From: Gallionella sp.
GTDB lineage: Bacteria > Pseudomonadota > Gammaproteobacteria > Burkholderiales > Gallionellaceae
Direction of reading: 5' to 3'
NCBI GenBank assembly: GCA_030690245.1
Contig: JAUYGW010000235.1
Span: 1 to 12,001 of the forward strand
DNA length: 12,001 nucleotides
Shown in pieces: positions 1-7,631 of this stretch. Every line of letters starts with the position of its first letter. The stretch's first letter is position 1. The translations under genes and the position numbers were made by a program. The notes below the pieces were generated by a model. The model was not told where the DNA came from, made no database searches, and saw only the letters and a program-made list of their open reading frames with translations.

Positions 1-438
1 GGGCTGTGGCAACTGTTCCCATACCTGCGGCAGGAAAGTGCTGCGATAGTGCCCGTATTCGAACACGATACCGTCCACGTTGGGGCGGATCTGCGCCAGC
101 GCATCGGCCTCGTCCCGGACATCCATCGCGGTCGTCGGCGAGAGCAGCGAGATTTCGACCGTGGTGATGTCGAGTTCCTCGACGCTCAACGGCATGAAGC
201 GCGGATCGTGCATCGCGGCGGAAACGGCGTTGCTTTTGACATCGGCGAGCAATGACCGGTGCGCCTGCAGCGTGCCGATGCAGCCGCGCAACTCGCCGTT
301 TTGCGTGAGCGTCACGAAGCATGCGCCGTGTTCGACCAGCCAGGGCGCGGTTTCGTCTGCCGCATGGGGCAGATCCAATGCGCGTGAAATCGCGGCGCGT
401 GCGATCGGCAGCAGTATCTTTCCTTGTTCAGTATTCAT
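1..438 (-). CDS. amrA: AMMECR1-domain protein AmrA, C-terminus cut by window edge
   Basis: The 146 residues visible are the N-terminal and central part of an AMMECR1-domain protein (AmmeMemoRadiSam system protein A). The hallmark LRGCIGT is at residues 50-56, followed by DPRF (78-81), the ELDITTVEISLLSP strand region (88-101) and the FLPQVWEQLP segment (135-144). Family members are usually about 180-200 residues, so roughly 40 residues lie beyond position 1. The ATG at 436-438 lies inside the end of the upstream Memo gene, with an 11-bp overlap (428-438), and an AGGAAATG stretch just before it can serve as ribosome-binding site, so the two genes are probably translationally coupled. The family is conserved from archaea to humans; its biochemical role is not settled, and it is usually found with Memo and a radical SAM protein. 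The family call is firm; the function is not. Confidence 0.93.
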   Translation of the reverse strand, partial: MNTEQGKILLPIARAAISRALDLPHAADETAPWLVEHGACFVTLTQNGELRGCIGTLQAHRSLLADVKSNAVSAAMHDPRFMPLSVEELDITTVEISLLSPTTAMDVRDEADALAQIRPNVDGIVFEYGHYRSTFLPQVWEQLPQP

Positions 439-1231
439 TTTTCATTTCCTCGGTAAAGGCGAGGGCGGCATAGCCCACCACTTGGTCATAAGACCCCGCA
501 GTGTCTCCGGAGTTTCGCAGATCGAGCAAATGAGGCGTGAGGTGGTGCCGGCGCGCCGCGACGATCATGCCGTTGATCGGCGTGCCGCCGCAGGCGTGGT
601 CGTGATCGATGGGCTGGCGCAGCCTGAGGATGGCTTGCACGGTGTCATGATCCACGCGCTGTGCGGTGGCGTAGGGCAGGAAATGGGATAAATCCGAGCT
701 GATCACGATCAGCGTTTCCTCGCCGCCCCACAGTACTTCCAGCACCGCCGCGACTTCCTCGGGCGTCGCCATGCCCACCGCCAGCGGCAGCAGGGTGAAA
801 TCCGGCAGCACGCTTTGCAGGAACGGCAGTTGCACCTCCAGCGAATGTTCCAGCGCATGCGCCTGCGCGCTGACGGTCACCTGCGGCAGATCGGCGATGC
901 TGCGCGCCGCTTCCGTATCCAGCATGACCCGCCCCAGCGGCGTATCGAAGGCCTCCACACCGGGCAGCGCCAGGCCGCGCACCGCGACGCGGTGGGTGGG
1001 GCCGAGCAGCACCACGCGGCGGATGCGCGCGGCAATCGGCTGGAGCGTGGCGTAGGCGGTCGCGGCAATCGCGCCGGAATAGATGTAACCGGCGTGCGGT
1101 ACGATCAGGGCTTTAGGGGTCAGGCTGTGCGGATGCGCTTGTGACAGAAATTGCTGCACGTCATGCGCAAGCTGCCGGGGGTCGGCGGGATAGAACAGGC
1201 CTGCGACGGCAGGGGTGCGGATGGCAGACAT
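428..1231 (-). CDS. amrB: Memo-family protein AmrB (AmmeMemoRadiSam system protein B)
   Basis: This is a full-length Memo protein of 267 residues. Visible motifs in order are PHAGYIYSG (45-53), LLGPTH (75-80), DTPLG (96-100), EHSLEVQLPFLQ (128-139), ISSDLSHF (177-184) and ACGGTPING (213-221). H46, H80 and C214 match the His/His/Cys metal site known from human Memo1, so the protein probably binds a metal such as iron or copper. The fold is related to nonheme-iron class III extradiol dioxygenases. No signal peptide or membrane segment is visible, so it should be cytosolic. The ATG is preceded by a GGGAGG Shine-Dalgarno (1237-1242) five bases upstream, which supports the start. It overlaps amrA by 11 bp. 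The third usual partner, a radical SAM protein, is absent from the window and may lie further downstream. Substrate unknown. Confidence 0.95.
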   Translation of the reverse strand: MSAIRTPAVAGLFYPADPRQLAHDVQQFLSQAHPHSLTPKALIVPHAGYIYSGAIAATAYATLQPIAARIRRVVLLGPTHRVAVRGLALPGVEAFDTPLGRVMLDTEAARSIADLPQVTVSAQAHALEHSLEVQLPFLQSVLPDFTLLPLAVGMATPEEVAAVLEVLWGGEETLIVISSDLSHFLPYATAQRVDHDTVQAILRLRQPIDHDHACGGTPINGMIVAARRHHLTPHLLDLRNSGDTAGSYDQVVGYAALAFTEEMKNEY

Positions 1232-1309
1232 GACAACCTCCCTTCATGCGATGCCCCTGATGTGGGGGCATGCCGGAAAGAATCAACCCAGACCCGCAAA
1301 AAACACTTC

Positions 1310-1371
1310 ACCACGAAGGGCACAAAGGCCACGAAGTAGTTTTTCTCCGTGCACTTCGTGTTCTTCGTGGT
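1310..1371. repeat. CCACGAAG-type inverted repeat, possible terminator
   Basis: ACCACGAAG (1310-1318) pairs perfectly with CTTCGTGGT (1363-1371). The pairing continues through two G-U positions and CAC/GTG to give a stem of about 18 bp around a loop of about 25 bases. The left side also contains tandem variants of the unit (CCACGAAG, CACAAAG, CCACGAAG). Repeats of this CCACGAAG/CTTCGTGG form are scattered through many bacterial genomes. It lies between the stop of the NuoF-like gene (1384) and the start of amrB (1231), where it could end transcription of the kor unit. There is no clean U-tract after the stem, so the terminator role is only possible. Confidence 0.65.
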
Positions 1372-1383
1372 TCGGCTGGGCTG

Positions 1384-2658
1384 CTATGGTTTCAGTGCCT
1401 GCCGGAATTCGTCGGGGAAGTGATGGAAGGCGCTGTCGAGCAGTTGCACGGCACCGTTGATGAGATGGCAACGGCCGCTGCCGGGCAGCATGGTGCAGAG
1501 ATTCTTCAGCGTGGTCAGATCGGTCGCGGTGCCGCATCCGGTGTCGATCCGGTCCAGCAGCCGGCTCATGGTGGCGGTACCCACCTTGCACGAGTTGCAT
1601 TGGCCGCATGAGGAATGGGCGAAGAAGCGCTCATATTCGGCCACCCGCTTGACGATGCCGGTGCCCTCCGATATGACGATCATCGCGCCCGTGCCCAGAT
1701 TGGCGCCGCGCGCGCGCAGGGAATCGAAATCCATCGCCACATCGAGGTCGACAGGTGTCAGCAAGGCGCACGAAGGCCCGCCGGTAAACACCGCCTTGAG
1801 CGGCTTGCCGGACAGCAGACCGCCGCCGTGAGTATAGATGAGCTCGCGCAGTGGCGTGCCCATCGGCAACTCATATACGCCGGGGTGCAGCACGTCGCCG
1901 CTCAGGGAATACAGCTTGGTACCGGTGGCAACGCCTATGCCGAGGGCACGGAACCATGCGGCTCCCCGCGCCACGATATGTGACACGTTGGCAATGGTTT
2001 CGACGTTGTTGATCAGGGTCGGGCAGCCATGCACGCCAGCTTGCGCCGGGTAGGGCGGTTTGCCGCGCGGGAAGGGAAAGCGTCCCTCGACCCATTCCAT
2101 CGATGCGGTCTCTTCTCCGCCGATGTAGTGTCCGGAACCGGGCAGGAGTTGGAGCTCTATCGGCCTGCCGAGTGCGGTTGAGGCCTGTGTCAGCAGATCC
2201 GAGGCCTGCCATTGTTCGATTGCAGCCTTCATGGCTGCAAGCGAGCGGGACAAATCGGGGTTGGTATAGAACACGACGCGGTTGACGCCGATCGCCAGTG
2301 CCGTCACTACGGCGCCCTCAATTACCTGATGGGGTGTTTCCTCGAGCAGCACGCGATCCTTGAAGGTGCCGGGCTCATCCTCGTTGCCATTCACGATCAG
2401 GTATTTGTCCGGTTTCGGCACTTCGGCGGCAACCGCCTCCCACTTGCGCCAGGCCGGGAAACCGCTGCCGCCCAGGCCGCGCAACTCGGCCAGGCGTATT
2501 TCCTCGCGCACGGCAGCCGGGTTCTGCACGGCGCGCGCCAGTGCTGCACCGCCGCCCGAGCTGCGCCAGCGAGCCATGTCGGCACCGACGCGCCGCTCCG
2601 GATGGAGCAGCACCTGTGATGCACCAATCTGGGGCGTTTCCATACTCAGCGGTTCCAT
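1384..2658 (-). CDS. NuoF-like NADH dehydrogenase (51 kDa-type) flavoprotein
   Basis: A 424-residue homologue of the complex I 51-kDa subunit (NuoF/Nqo1). The FMN-binding GLGGSGFPAWRKW is at 61-73, YLIVNGNEDEPGTFKDR at 86-102, and YIGGEETASMEWVEGR with KPPYPAQAGV and NNVET at 178-221. An SLBB-like region spans about 249-335. C351, C354, C357 and C397 fit the four ligands of the N3-type [4Fe-4S] cluster. It should oxidise or reduce NAD(H) through FMN and pass electrons to a partner. No NuoE, NuoG or other complex I gene is present; instead it follows FrdA/FrdB-like genes, so it is probably the NAD(H) module of a soluble complex. The start at 2658 is favoured by a GGGAGG motif just upstream. 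It overlaps the flavoprotein gene by 13 bp. An internal ATG at 2643 lacks such a site. Confidence 0.9.
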   Translation of the reverse strand: MEPLSMETPQIGASQVLLHPERRVGADMARWRSSGGGAALARAVQNPAAVREEIRLAELRGLGGSGFPAWRKWEAVAAEVPKPDKYLIVNGNEDEPGTFKDRVLLEETPHQVIEGAVVTALAIGVNRVVFYTNPDLSRSLAAMKAAIEQWQASDLLTQASTALGRPIELQLLPGSGHYIGGEETASMEWVEGRFPFPRGKPPYPAQAGVHGCPTLINNVETIANVSHIVARGAAWFRALGIGVATGTKLYSLSGDVLHPGVYELPMGTPLRELIYTHGGGLLSGKPLKAVFTGGPSCALLTPVDLDVAMDFDSLRARGANLGTGAMIVISEGTGIVKRVAEYERFFAHSSCGQCNSCKVGTATMSRLLDRIDTGCGTATDLTTLKNLCTMLPGSGRCHLINGAVQLLDSAFHHFPDEFRQALKP

Positions 2659-4238
2659 ATGCCTCCCGCTGCATAAGCCGGCAATACCTGCGGTGCCCGC
2701 TGCGTCATGGGCAGCCCGGCGAGAGTCAGCGCGCGGCGCAGGTGGTTGACATGTTCAAGGGTAACTTTCTTGGGGCCGCGGTCGCGGTCGGCGGTGGCCG
2801 CAACGCCGGCGCGGCGTCCGAAGCTGATGATTTCGAGCAGGGCGTTGCCCATGAGGCGGTTGCGTCCGTGTATACCTCCCGCTACCTCACCCACCGCATA
2901 CAGGCCGGGCACCGTGGTGGCGCCGTTGGTGTCGATCACCGCGCCGCCGTTCTGGTAGTGCAGGGTCGGATGGACCAGCAGGGGTTCGCGGCGCGGGTCG
3001 ATGCCCGCGACATGGGTGCGCGTCATCAGGCTGGTAAATTGCTGCTCCAGTATGCCCGGATTCGCGCGTTCCAGACGCGGGGTGTCGAGCCATACGCCGA
3101 CATGCTGGTCGTCGGTGCGGATGCCGCGCCCCTCGCTGCACTCGCGCAGTATCGCGGCGCATACCACGTCGCGCGGCTGGAGTTCGTCGATGAAGCGGCG
3201 TCCGAGGCCGTTCACCAGCAGGGCGCCCGCCGCGCGCGCGCCCTCGGTCACCAGCTTGCCCGCCAGATGGGAAGGGTGCGCCAGGCCCGTCGGGTGATAC
3301 TGGAAGGAATCCAGTTCGCACAGGCGCGCGCCGATGCGGTATGCGAGCACCAGGCCATCGCCGGTTGCGCCGAGGTGATTGGAGGTCGGAAAACCGTTCA
3401 GATGCAGCCGCCCGAGCCCGCCGGTTGCGAGGATCACGGAGCGGGTGCGCACGATGCGCAACTGGCCGTCAAGCAGCGAGGTGAGCACCGCGCCGACGCA
3501 TTTCTGCCCGAGCTCGTTGGACAGGAGTTCGACGGCGGGGCTTTGCTCCCAGACTTCGATGCTGCGGTGCTGGATAACGGCCTCGCGCAGCACGCGCATC
3601 ATTTCCAGGCCGGTATAGTCGCGGCAATGGACGAGGCGGGGAGTGCTCATGCCGCCCGCGCGCCGCGTGTGCAGGTCGCCGCTGGGAGTCTGGTCGAACT
3701 GCATGCCCTGATGGATCAGCCAGCGCAGCACTTCCGGGCCATCCCCTGCCAGGGCGGATACCAGCGCCGGGTCGCCGAGATGGTGGCCTCCGCTCAGGGT
3801 GTCCTGGATATGCCGCTGGATCGAGTCGTCCGGCTCGATGGCGGCCTGGATGCCGCCTTCGGCCATGACCGTGTTGCTGTCGCCGAGGCGCAGCTTGGTG
3901 GCCAGCAACACGCGCGCGCCGTTTTCGGCCGCCGCCAGCGCTGCCGCGCATCCCGCGCCGCCGCCGCCGATCACCAGCACGTCGATATCGGTCACCGGGG
4001 TGCCGGCCAGGTCGGCTTCGTCGATAAATGCCTCGGCCTGCAGGAGTCCGGCGAGCTCGCGCTGGCAATTGTCGCCCGCGTTGGCGCCCACTTCCAGCTT
4101 GACCACGCTGTCGCGCAGGTGATCCGGGTGGTAGGTGTTGAGCAGCGCGTCGATATCAGTCAACTCGGGCAGCGGCCCGAGATCCGCGTCGATCCGGTAG
4201 CGGGCCAGTGCTTCGGTCAGAGGGATGCCATTACTCAT
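2646..4238 (-). CDS. FrdA/SdhA-like FAD-dependent flavoprotein, predicted soluble with non-covalent FAD
   Basis: A 530-residue protein of the fumarate reductase/succinate dehydrogenase flavoprotein family. The Rossmann dinucleotide motif VIGGGGAGCAAA is at 89-100, FQYHPTG at 312-318, TEGARAAG at 331-338, RRFIDEL with R356 of PRD at 347-357, HYQNGG at 427-432 and GEVAGGIHGRNRLMGNALLE at 450-469. These cover the substrate and proton-relay positions of the family. At the site where membrane SdhA/FrdA bind FAD covalently through a histidine (SHTV), this protein has N122 (SNTV), so FAD is probably non-covalent, as in soluble fumarate reductases and L-aspartate oxidase. It has an unusual extension of about 85 residues before the Rossmann fold, and only about 55 residues follow the GRRAG segment, so the C-terminal helical domain is short. 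The start at 4238 has GAGGG about 10 bases upstream; the gap to the Fe-S gene is 22 bp. The direction of reaction in vivo is unknown. Confidence 0.85.
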   Translation of the reverse strand: MSNGIPLTEALARYRIDADLGPLPELTDIDALLNTYHPDHLRDSVVKLEVGANAGDNCQRELAGLLQAEAFIDEADLAGTPVTDIDVLVIGGGGAGCAAALAAAENGARVLLATKLRLGDSNTVMAEGGIQAAIEPDDSIQRHIQDTLSGGHHLGDPALVSALAGDGPEVLRWLIHQGMQFDQTPSGDLHTRRAGGMSTPRLVHCRDYTGLEMMRVLREAVIQHRSIEVWEQSPAVELLSNELGQKCVGAVLTSLLDGQLRIVRTRSVILATGGLGRLHLNGFPTSNHLGATGDGLVLAYRIGARLCELDSFQYHPTGLAHPSHLAGKLVTEGARAAGALLVNGLGRRFIDELQPRDVVCAAILRECSEGRGIRTDDQHVGVWLDTPRLERANPGILEQQFTSLMTRTHVAGIDPRREPLLVHPTLHYQNGGAVIDTNGATTVPGLYAVGEVAGGIHGRNRLMGNALLEIISFGRRAGVAATADRDRGPKKVTLEHVNHLRRALTLAGLPMTQRAPQVLPAYAAGGIWNR

Positions 4239-4260
4239 GTTTAATTAGCCCTCGCCATCT

Positions 4261-4923
4261 TCATTTTTTATTATCCTCATCCCGGCAGGTTTCGATGCGC
4301 TCCTGGCGCAACTCTTCGAGCCGGTGGATCAGGTTGGGCGGGCGCAGGTGAAAATGAGCCGTCACGCGCCGACTGAACAGGCCCACATGGGCCGGGGCGA
4401 TCAGTTCGGGGCAGGCGGCATCGCATAGTTCGCACATGACGCATTCAAAGAACGCCTCTCCCGCCTCGCGGTAGCGGCCCGCCGCAGCCAGCGCAACGCC
4501 GTTCTCGACGGTAATACCCTTGGGGCAGGCTTTGTCGCAGCCGTGACAATGCCGGCAGCGCGACGCTTCGGGAAAAATCTTGTGGAAACGCGCATGCATG
4601 TCCCAGCCATCCTTGAAATCGCCGATCTCATAATGGTGCTGGGGCGCCGATGCCGGCGGCATGAACACGACCTCGATGTTGTCCTCGACGAAGGTCTGGC
4701 AGGCGAGGCCCACCGTCACTTCCTTGCCGCGCCGCAGCATGACGCGGCAGGAGCCGCATACCCCTTCGAGGCAGCCGACACTCGTTACTTGCGGCACACC
4801 GCCGTGCCAGGCAGCCTCGACCAGAGACATGCCCGGATGTGCGTTGACGGCGAGGCCGTTGATGGTCAGGGCAACGGCCGGCGTTTGTCCGCCTTCGGTT
4901 GCCGTGGTATTGCTTGTCGTCAT
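4261..4923 (-). CDS. FrdB/SdhB-like iron-sulfur protein with one [2Fe-2S] and two predicted [4Fe-4S] sites
   Basis: A 220-residue electron-transfer subunit. The N-terminal plant-ferredoxin-like part has C51, C56, C59 and C75 (CLEGVCGSC then LAC), typical of [2Fe-2S]. The C-terminal alpha-helical ferredoxin part has two full four-cysteine motifs: C123, C126, C129, C133 (CRHCHGCDKACP) and C161, C164, C167, C171 (CVMCELCDAACP). Respiratory SdhB keeps only three cysteines at one of these positions and binds [3Fe-4S] near quinone; the four-cysteine form resembles the soluble TfrB/HdrC-like arrangement, which suggests that no quinone is used. No membrane-anchor gene is next to it. It overlaps korB by 4 bp (ATGA) and precedes the FAD flavoprotein, so it probably passes electrons between the flavoprotein and the NuoF-like or Kor proteins. 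No clear Shine-Dalgarno is seen; coupling through the overlap is likely. Confidence 0.9.
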   Translation of the reverse strand: MTTSNTTATEGGQTPAVALTINGLAVNAHPGMSLVEAAWHGGVPQVTSVGCLEGVCGSCRVMLRRGKEVTVGLACQTFVEDNIEVVFMPPASAPQHHYEIGDFKDGWDMHARFHKIFPEASRCRHCHGCDKACPKGITVENGVALAAAGRYREAGEAFFECVMCELCDAACPELIAPAHVGLFSRRVTAHFHLRPPNLIHRLEELRQERIETCRDEDNKK

Positions 4924-5819
4924 GGACGCGCGAGGTCGATGATTTTTCTCAGGTCGTAGTCCTTGGTTCCGCCGACGCGCTTGACCAGCTCGGCCATGCG
5001 CTCGTGCAGGGCGGGGCGCTCAGACTTGTACAGCAACCCGGTGGGGATGCGGCCTTCCTGTTTTGCCTTGTTGACCACTTGCATCGCGGCATTCCGGTCG
5101 CTGATATCGTGGGCAGTGTCGACCTGGTCGCAGGCGCTCCTGAAGGACAATGCGGTGTCCAGTTCATTGAAGGACGGGCATTGGGAGAGCAGGTTGATGA
5201 ATGAGAACCCCTTGTGCTCCATGCCCTCCTTGATCAGTTGCGCCCCCAGCTTGGCGTTGCCGGCAAACGCCTGGGCGACATAAGTGGCGCCATAGGTGAG
5301 CATGTACAGGATTGGGTCGAGGGGCTCTTCCATGCCGCCGTACGGGGTGACCGCGGCCTTCATTTCCTCGCGCGAGGTGGGCGAACATTGGCCCTTGGTC
5401 AAACCGTAGACATGGTTGTCCATCAGGATGTAGGTGATGTTGATGTTTTTGCGCGCCAGGTGCGGCATGTGCCCGCCACCGATCGAGAAGCCGTCACCGT
5501 CGCCGCCGGTGACTACCACCGCGAGGTCGGGGCGCGCCAGATGGACGCCCGTCGCGACCGGGCCGGCGCGGCCATGCAGGGTGTGCATCTTGTAGGAGTT
5601 GACGAAGTAGGGCAGGCGCGAGGAGCAGCCGATCCCGGAAACGCTGACCAGATGATTCGGGTCGACGCCGAGTTCGGCAAGTGCGCGTAGCAGGCCCGTC
5701 AGTACGCCGTAGTGGCCGCAGCCGGCGCACCAGAATGAAGGTGTTTTTTCATCCTTGTAATCCTTGGGTTTGAAGTCTACCTTGTTGAAGTGCTGGTGCG
5801 GTTGAAGGATCGCGTTCAT
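4920..5819 (-). CDS. korB: 2-oxoacid:ferredoxin oxidoreductase beta subunit (KorB-like)
   Basis: A 299-residue thiamine-diphosphate subunit. CAGCGHYG (31-38) supplies C31 and C34; with C65 (GIGCSSRLPYF) and a later cysteine near 214 (LSQCPSF), these fit the four ligands of the single [4Fe-4S] cluster of this family. GDGD at 106-109 followed by MDNHVYGLTKGQ (133-144) is the Mg-ThDP binding motif. Together with KorA it should catalyse reversible CoA-dependent oxidative decarboxylation of a 2-oxoacid, with ferredoxin as electron partner. 2-Oxoglutarate is the most likely substrate, from the two-subunit fused architecture and the FrdAB-like neighbours. Pyruvate or a broad-range 2-oxoacid cannot be excluded. 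It overlaps korA by 4 bp, and AGGAG lies 8 bases before its ATG. No separate ferredoxin-like delta subunit is encoded here. Confidence 0.92.
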   Translation of the reverse strand: MNAILQPHQHFNKVDFKPKDYKDEKTPSFWCAGCGHYGVLTGLLRALAELGVDPNHLVSVSGIGCSSRLPYFVNSYKMHTLHGRAGPVATGVHLARPDLAVVVTGGDGDGFSIGGGHMPHLARKNINITYILMDNHVYGLTKGQCSPTSREEMKAAVTPYGGMEEPLDPILYMLTYGATYVAQAFAGNAKLGAQLIKEGMEHKGFSFINLLSQCPSFNELDTALSFRSACDQVDTAHDISDRNAAMQVVNKAKQEGRIPTGLLYKSERPALHERMAELVKRVGGTKDYDLRKIIDLARP

Positions 5820-7546
5820 GCCAATATCTCCTTGACTTTGTTTACTATCATTTCAGGCGTGAAGGGCATTCCGCCGCAAATGGTGTAGGACTCTGGGCGC
5901 AACGAGGTTTCCGCGCGCACGAAGTGGGCGAGCTGGCCCAGAAAGTTGACCTCGGGCAACAGCAGCCGCTTGCACGATGCGCCGAAATCTTCGAATTGTT
6001 GTGCCGGCAGGGGGTTCAGCAGCTTTGGATAGAACCCCTTGACGTTGTAACCCTCGGCACGCAGGCGCTGCAACGCTTCGCGCACCACGCCGATAGTACT
6101 GCCCCACGCGATCAAACCGAGATCCGCCATGCCCGCGCCTTGTGCGGCATCAACTTCAGCCGGAGCAATATCATTGACTACGTTCTTGAGCTTGCTGAAG
6201 CGCTTGTCCTGCATCGCCTCGTGGTTGGCCGAGGTGTAGCTGGGCAGGCCGCTCTCATTGTGTTCGAGGCCGGTGGCGATGTGCAAACCGCCGGGCGTGC
6301 CCGGATCGACCATCGGTGAAATACCGTCTTCGGTGAATTTGTAGCGCTGGTACTCGCCTTCGCCGTCCCAACGCTTGCGCTCCACCAGTTTGTAGTCATC
6401 CGGGTTCGGGCAAGGAATGCTCTGGGTCGAGAACGCCAGGGAGCCGTCGGAAAGCAGCAGCACGGGGCATTGATATTTCTCGGCCAGATTGAACGCCACC
6501 ACGGTCAGGTCGATACAGTCCTTGACGTTTTCTACCGACAGCACGATGCGTCCGGCGTCGCCGTGGCCGCCGTGTATTGCCATGAACAGATCGGACTGTT
6601 CATGTTTGGTCGGCAGGCCGGTAGAGGGGCCGCCGCGTTGCACGTCGACCACCACGCAAGGCAGTTCGGCCATGAACGCCATGCCCAGCATCTCGCCCAT
6701 CAGCGCCAAACCGGGGCCTGAGGTGGAGGTCATCGCCTTCTTGCCGGCGTAGGAGGCGCCGAGAACCTGGGAGATGGACGCGATTTCGTCCTCTGCCTGG
6801 ATCAGGGTGCCGCCGCGTTTGGGCAGATGTTTGGCCACGTAAATCGCGACTTCGGTCGCCGGGGTGATCGGGTAGGCGGAAAAGAAATCCAGTCCTGCAA
6901 TCATCGCGCCGAGGCCGATGGCGTTATTGCCGGACATCACGATGACTTCCTTCTTGGACTTGGGTACTCCGATCGTCCACGGGTCAGTCTTTTTCAGTGC
7001 GGCTGCCAGTTCGCGGCCGCGCTCCAGTGCGGCCAGGTTGCCCTTGACCACGTCCTCGCCCTTGCGCGCAAACTTGGTGGTGAGCACTTCGCGCAGGGAC
7101 TCAATGGGGATGTTGAACAGCACCGACAGCGCACCCATCGCCACCATGTTCTTGGCGCGCGGGTTGTTCATCTCCTTCGCCGTCTGGGTCATCGGGATAG
7201 GGTAAGCGTGCACGCCTTCCGGAATATCGGGCGTGAAGTCGCTCGGGCTGTCGTAAACGATGGCCGTGCCCGGTTTGAGGAAGGCGCGGTTATTGTTGTA
7301 TGCATCGCCGTTGAAGGCGCACAGCACATCGAAAATGTCGCCCTGGTTATATACCCGTTCGGTGCTGGCGCGCACCTGGTACATCGCGTAGCCGCCCTTG
7401 ATCTCGGCGGGGAAAGTCTTGAAAGTGTAAACATCGAGGCCGGCGCGCGCGCAGGCTTGGGTAATGAAATCACCTACCGAGATGACACCTTCGCCGCCTT
7501 CGCCACCGATTCGGATGATCAGATCGTTCTTGGTTATGCCTTGCAT
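5816..7546 (-). CDS. korA: 2-oxoacid:ferredoxin oxidoreductase, fused gamma-alpha subunit (KorA-like)
   Basis: A 576-residue fusion of the gamma domain (about 1-190, with IRIGGEGGEGV at 11-21 and FPAEIKGGYA at 45-54) and the alpha domain (about 198-576). The alpha domain shows YPITPATE (225-232), AEDE (251-254), TSTSGPG (273-279) and VQRGGPSTGLPTK (302-314), all standard for the ThDP-dependent 2-oxoacid oxidoreductases. The fusion order is typical of 2-oxoglutarate:ferredoxin oxidoreductases of the two-subunit type. This enzyme serves the reductive TCA direction (carboxylation of succinyl-CoA) or replaces 2-oxoglutarate dehydrogenase in oxidation. It is the first gene of the five-gene unit; the ATG has GAGGAG (7553-7558) six bases upstream. 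It overlaps korB by 4 bp. Substrate is inferred, not proven, from sequence. Confidence 0.93.
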   Translation of the reverse strand: MQGITKNDLIIRIGGEGGEGVISVGDFITQACARAGLDVYTFKTFPAEIKGGYAMYQVRASTERVYNQGDIFDVLCAFNGDAYNNNRAFLKPGTAIVYDSPSDFTPDIPEGVHAYPIPMTQTAKEMNNPRAKNMVAMGALSVLFNIPIESLREVLTTKFARKGEDVVKGNLAALERGRELAAALKKTDPWTIGVPKSKKEVIVMSGNNAIGLGAMIAGLDFFSAYPITPATEVAIYVAKHLPKRGGTLIQAEDEIASISQVLGASYAGKKAMTSTSGPGLALMGEMLGMAFMAELPCVVVDVQRGGPSTGLPTKHEQSDLFMAIHGGHGDAGRIVLSVENVKDCIDLTVVAFNLAEKYQCPVLLLSDGSLAFSTQSIPCPNPDDYKLVERKRWDGEGEYQRYKFTEDGISPMVDPGTPGGLHIATGLEHNESGLPSYTSANHEAMQDKRFSKLKNVVNDIAPAEVDAAQGAGMADLGLIAWGSTIGVVREALQRLRAEGYNVKGFYPKLLNPLPAQQFEDFGASCKRLLLPEVNFLGQLAHFVRAETSLRPESYTICGGMPFTPEMIVNKVKEILA

Positions 7547-7622
7547 CTACAACTCCTCAATAACATAGTGTTGGGGGGATATGTCGCCCGTAGGCTCTAT
7601 CATGACGGCTACAAAAAAAATA

Positions 7623-7631
7623 ATTGTACCA
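7623..7631 (-). promoter_or_regulatory. Candidate extended -10 promoter for the kor unit
   Basis: On the minus strand TGGTACAAT is present: the extended -10 TGn followed by TACAAT, one mismatch from TATAAT. No good -35 hexamer stands 16-18 bp upstream (TTGCAT is 22 bp away). Transcription would start near 7616, giving a leader of about 70 nt before korA. This is the only promoter-like match I see in the 140-bp gap. Confidence 0.45.

Noticed and set aside
2641..2643. Alternative start codon for the NuoF-like gene just after the flavoprotein stop
   Set aside because: The ATG at 2656-2658 has a GGGAGG ribosome-binding motif at good spacing; the internal ATG has none.
2541..4244. A 567-codon open frame on the plus strand opposite the FrdA-like flavoprotein gene
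   Set aside because: It mirrors the minus-strand coding sequence in GC-rich DNA, its translation shows no recognisable domain, and the opposite strand has unmistakable family motifs.
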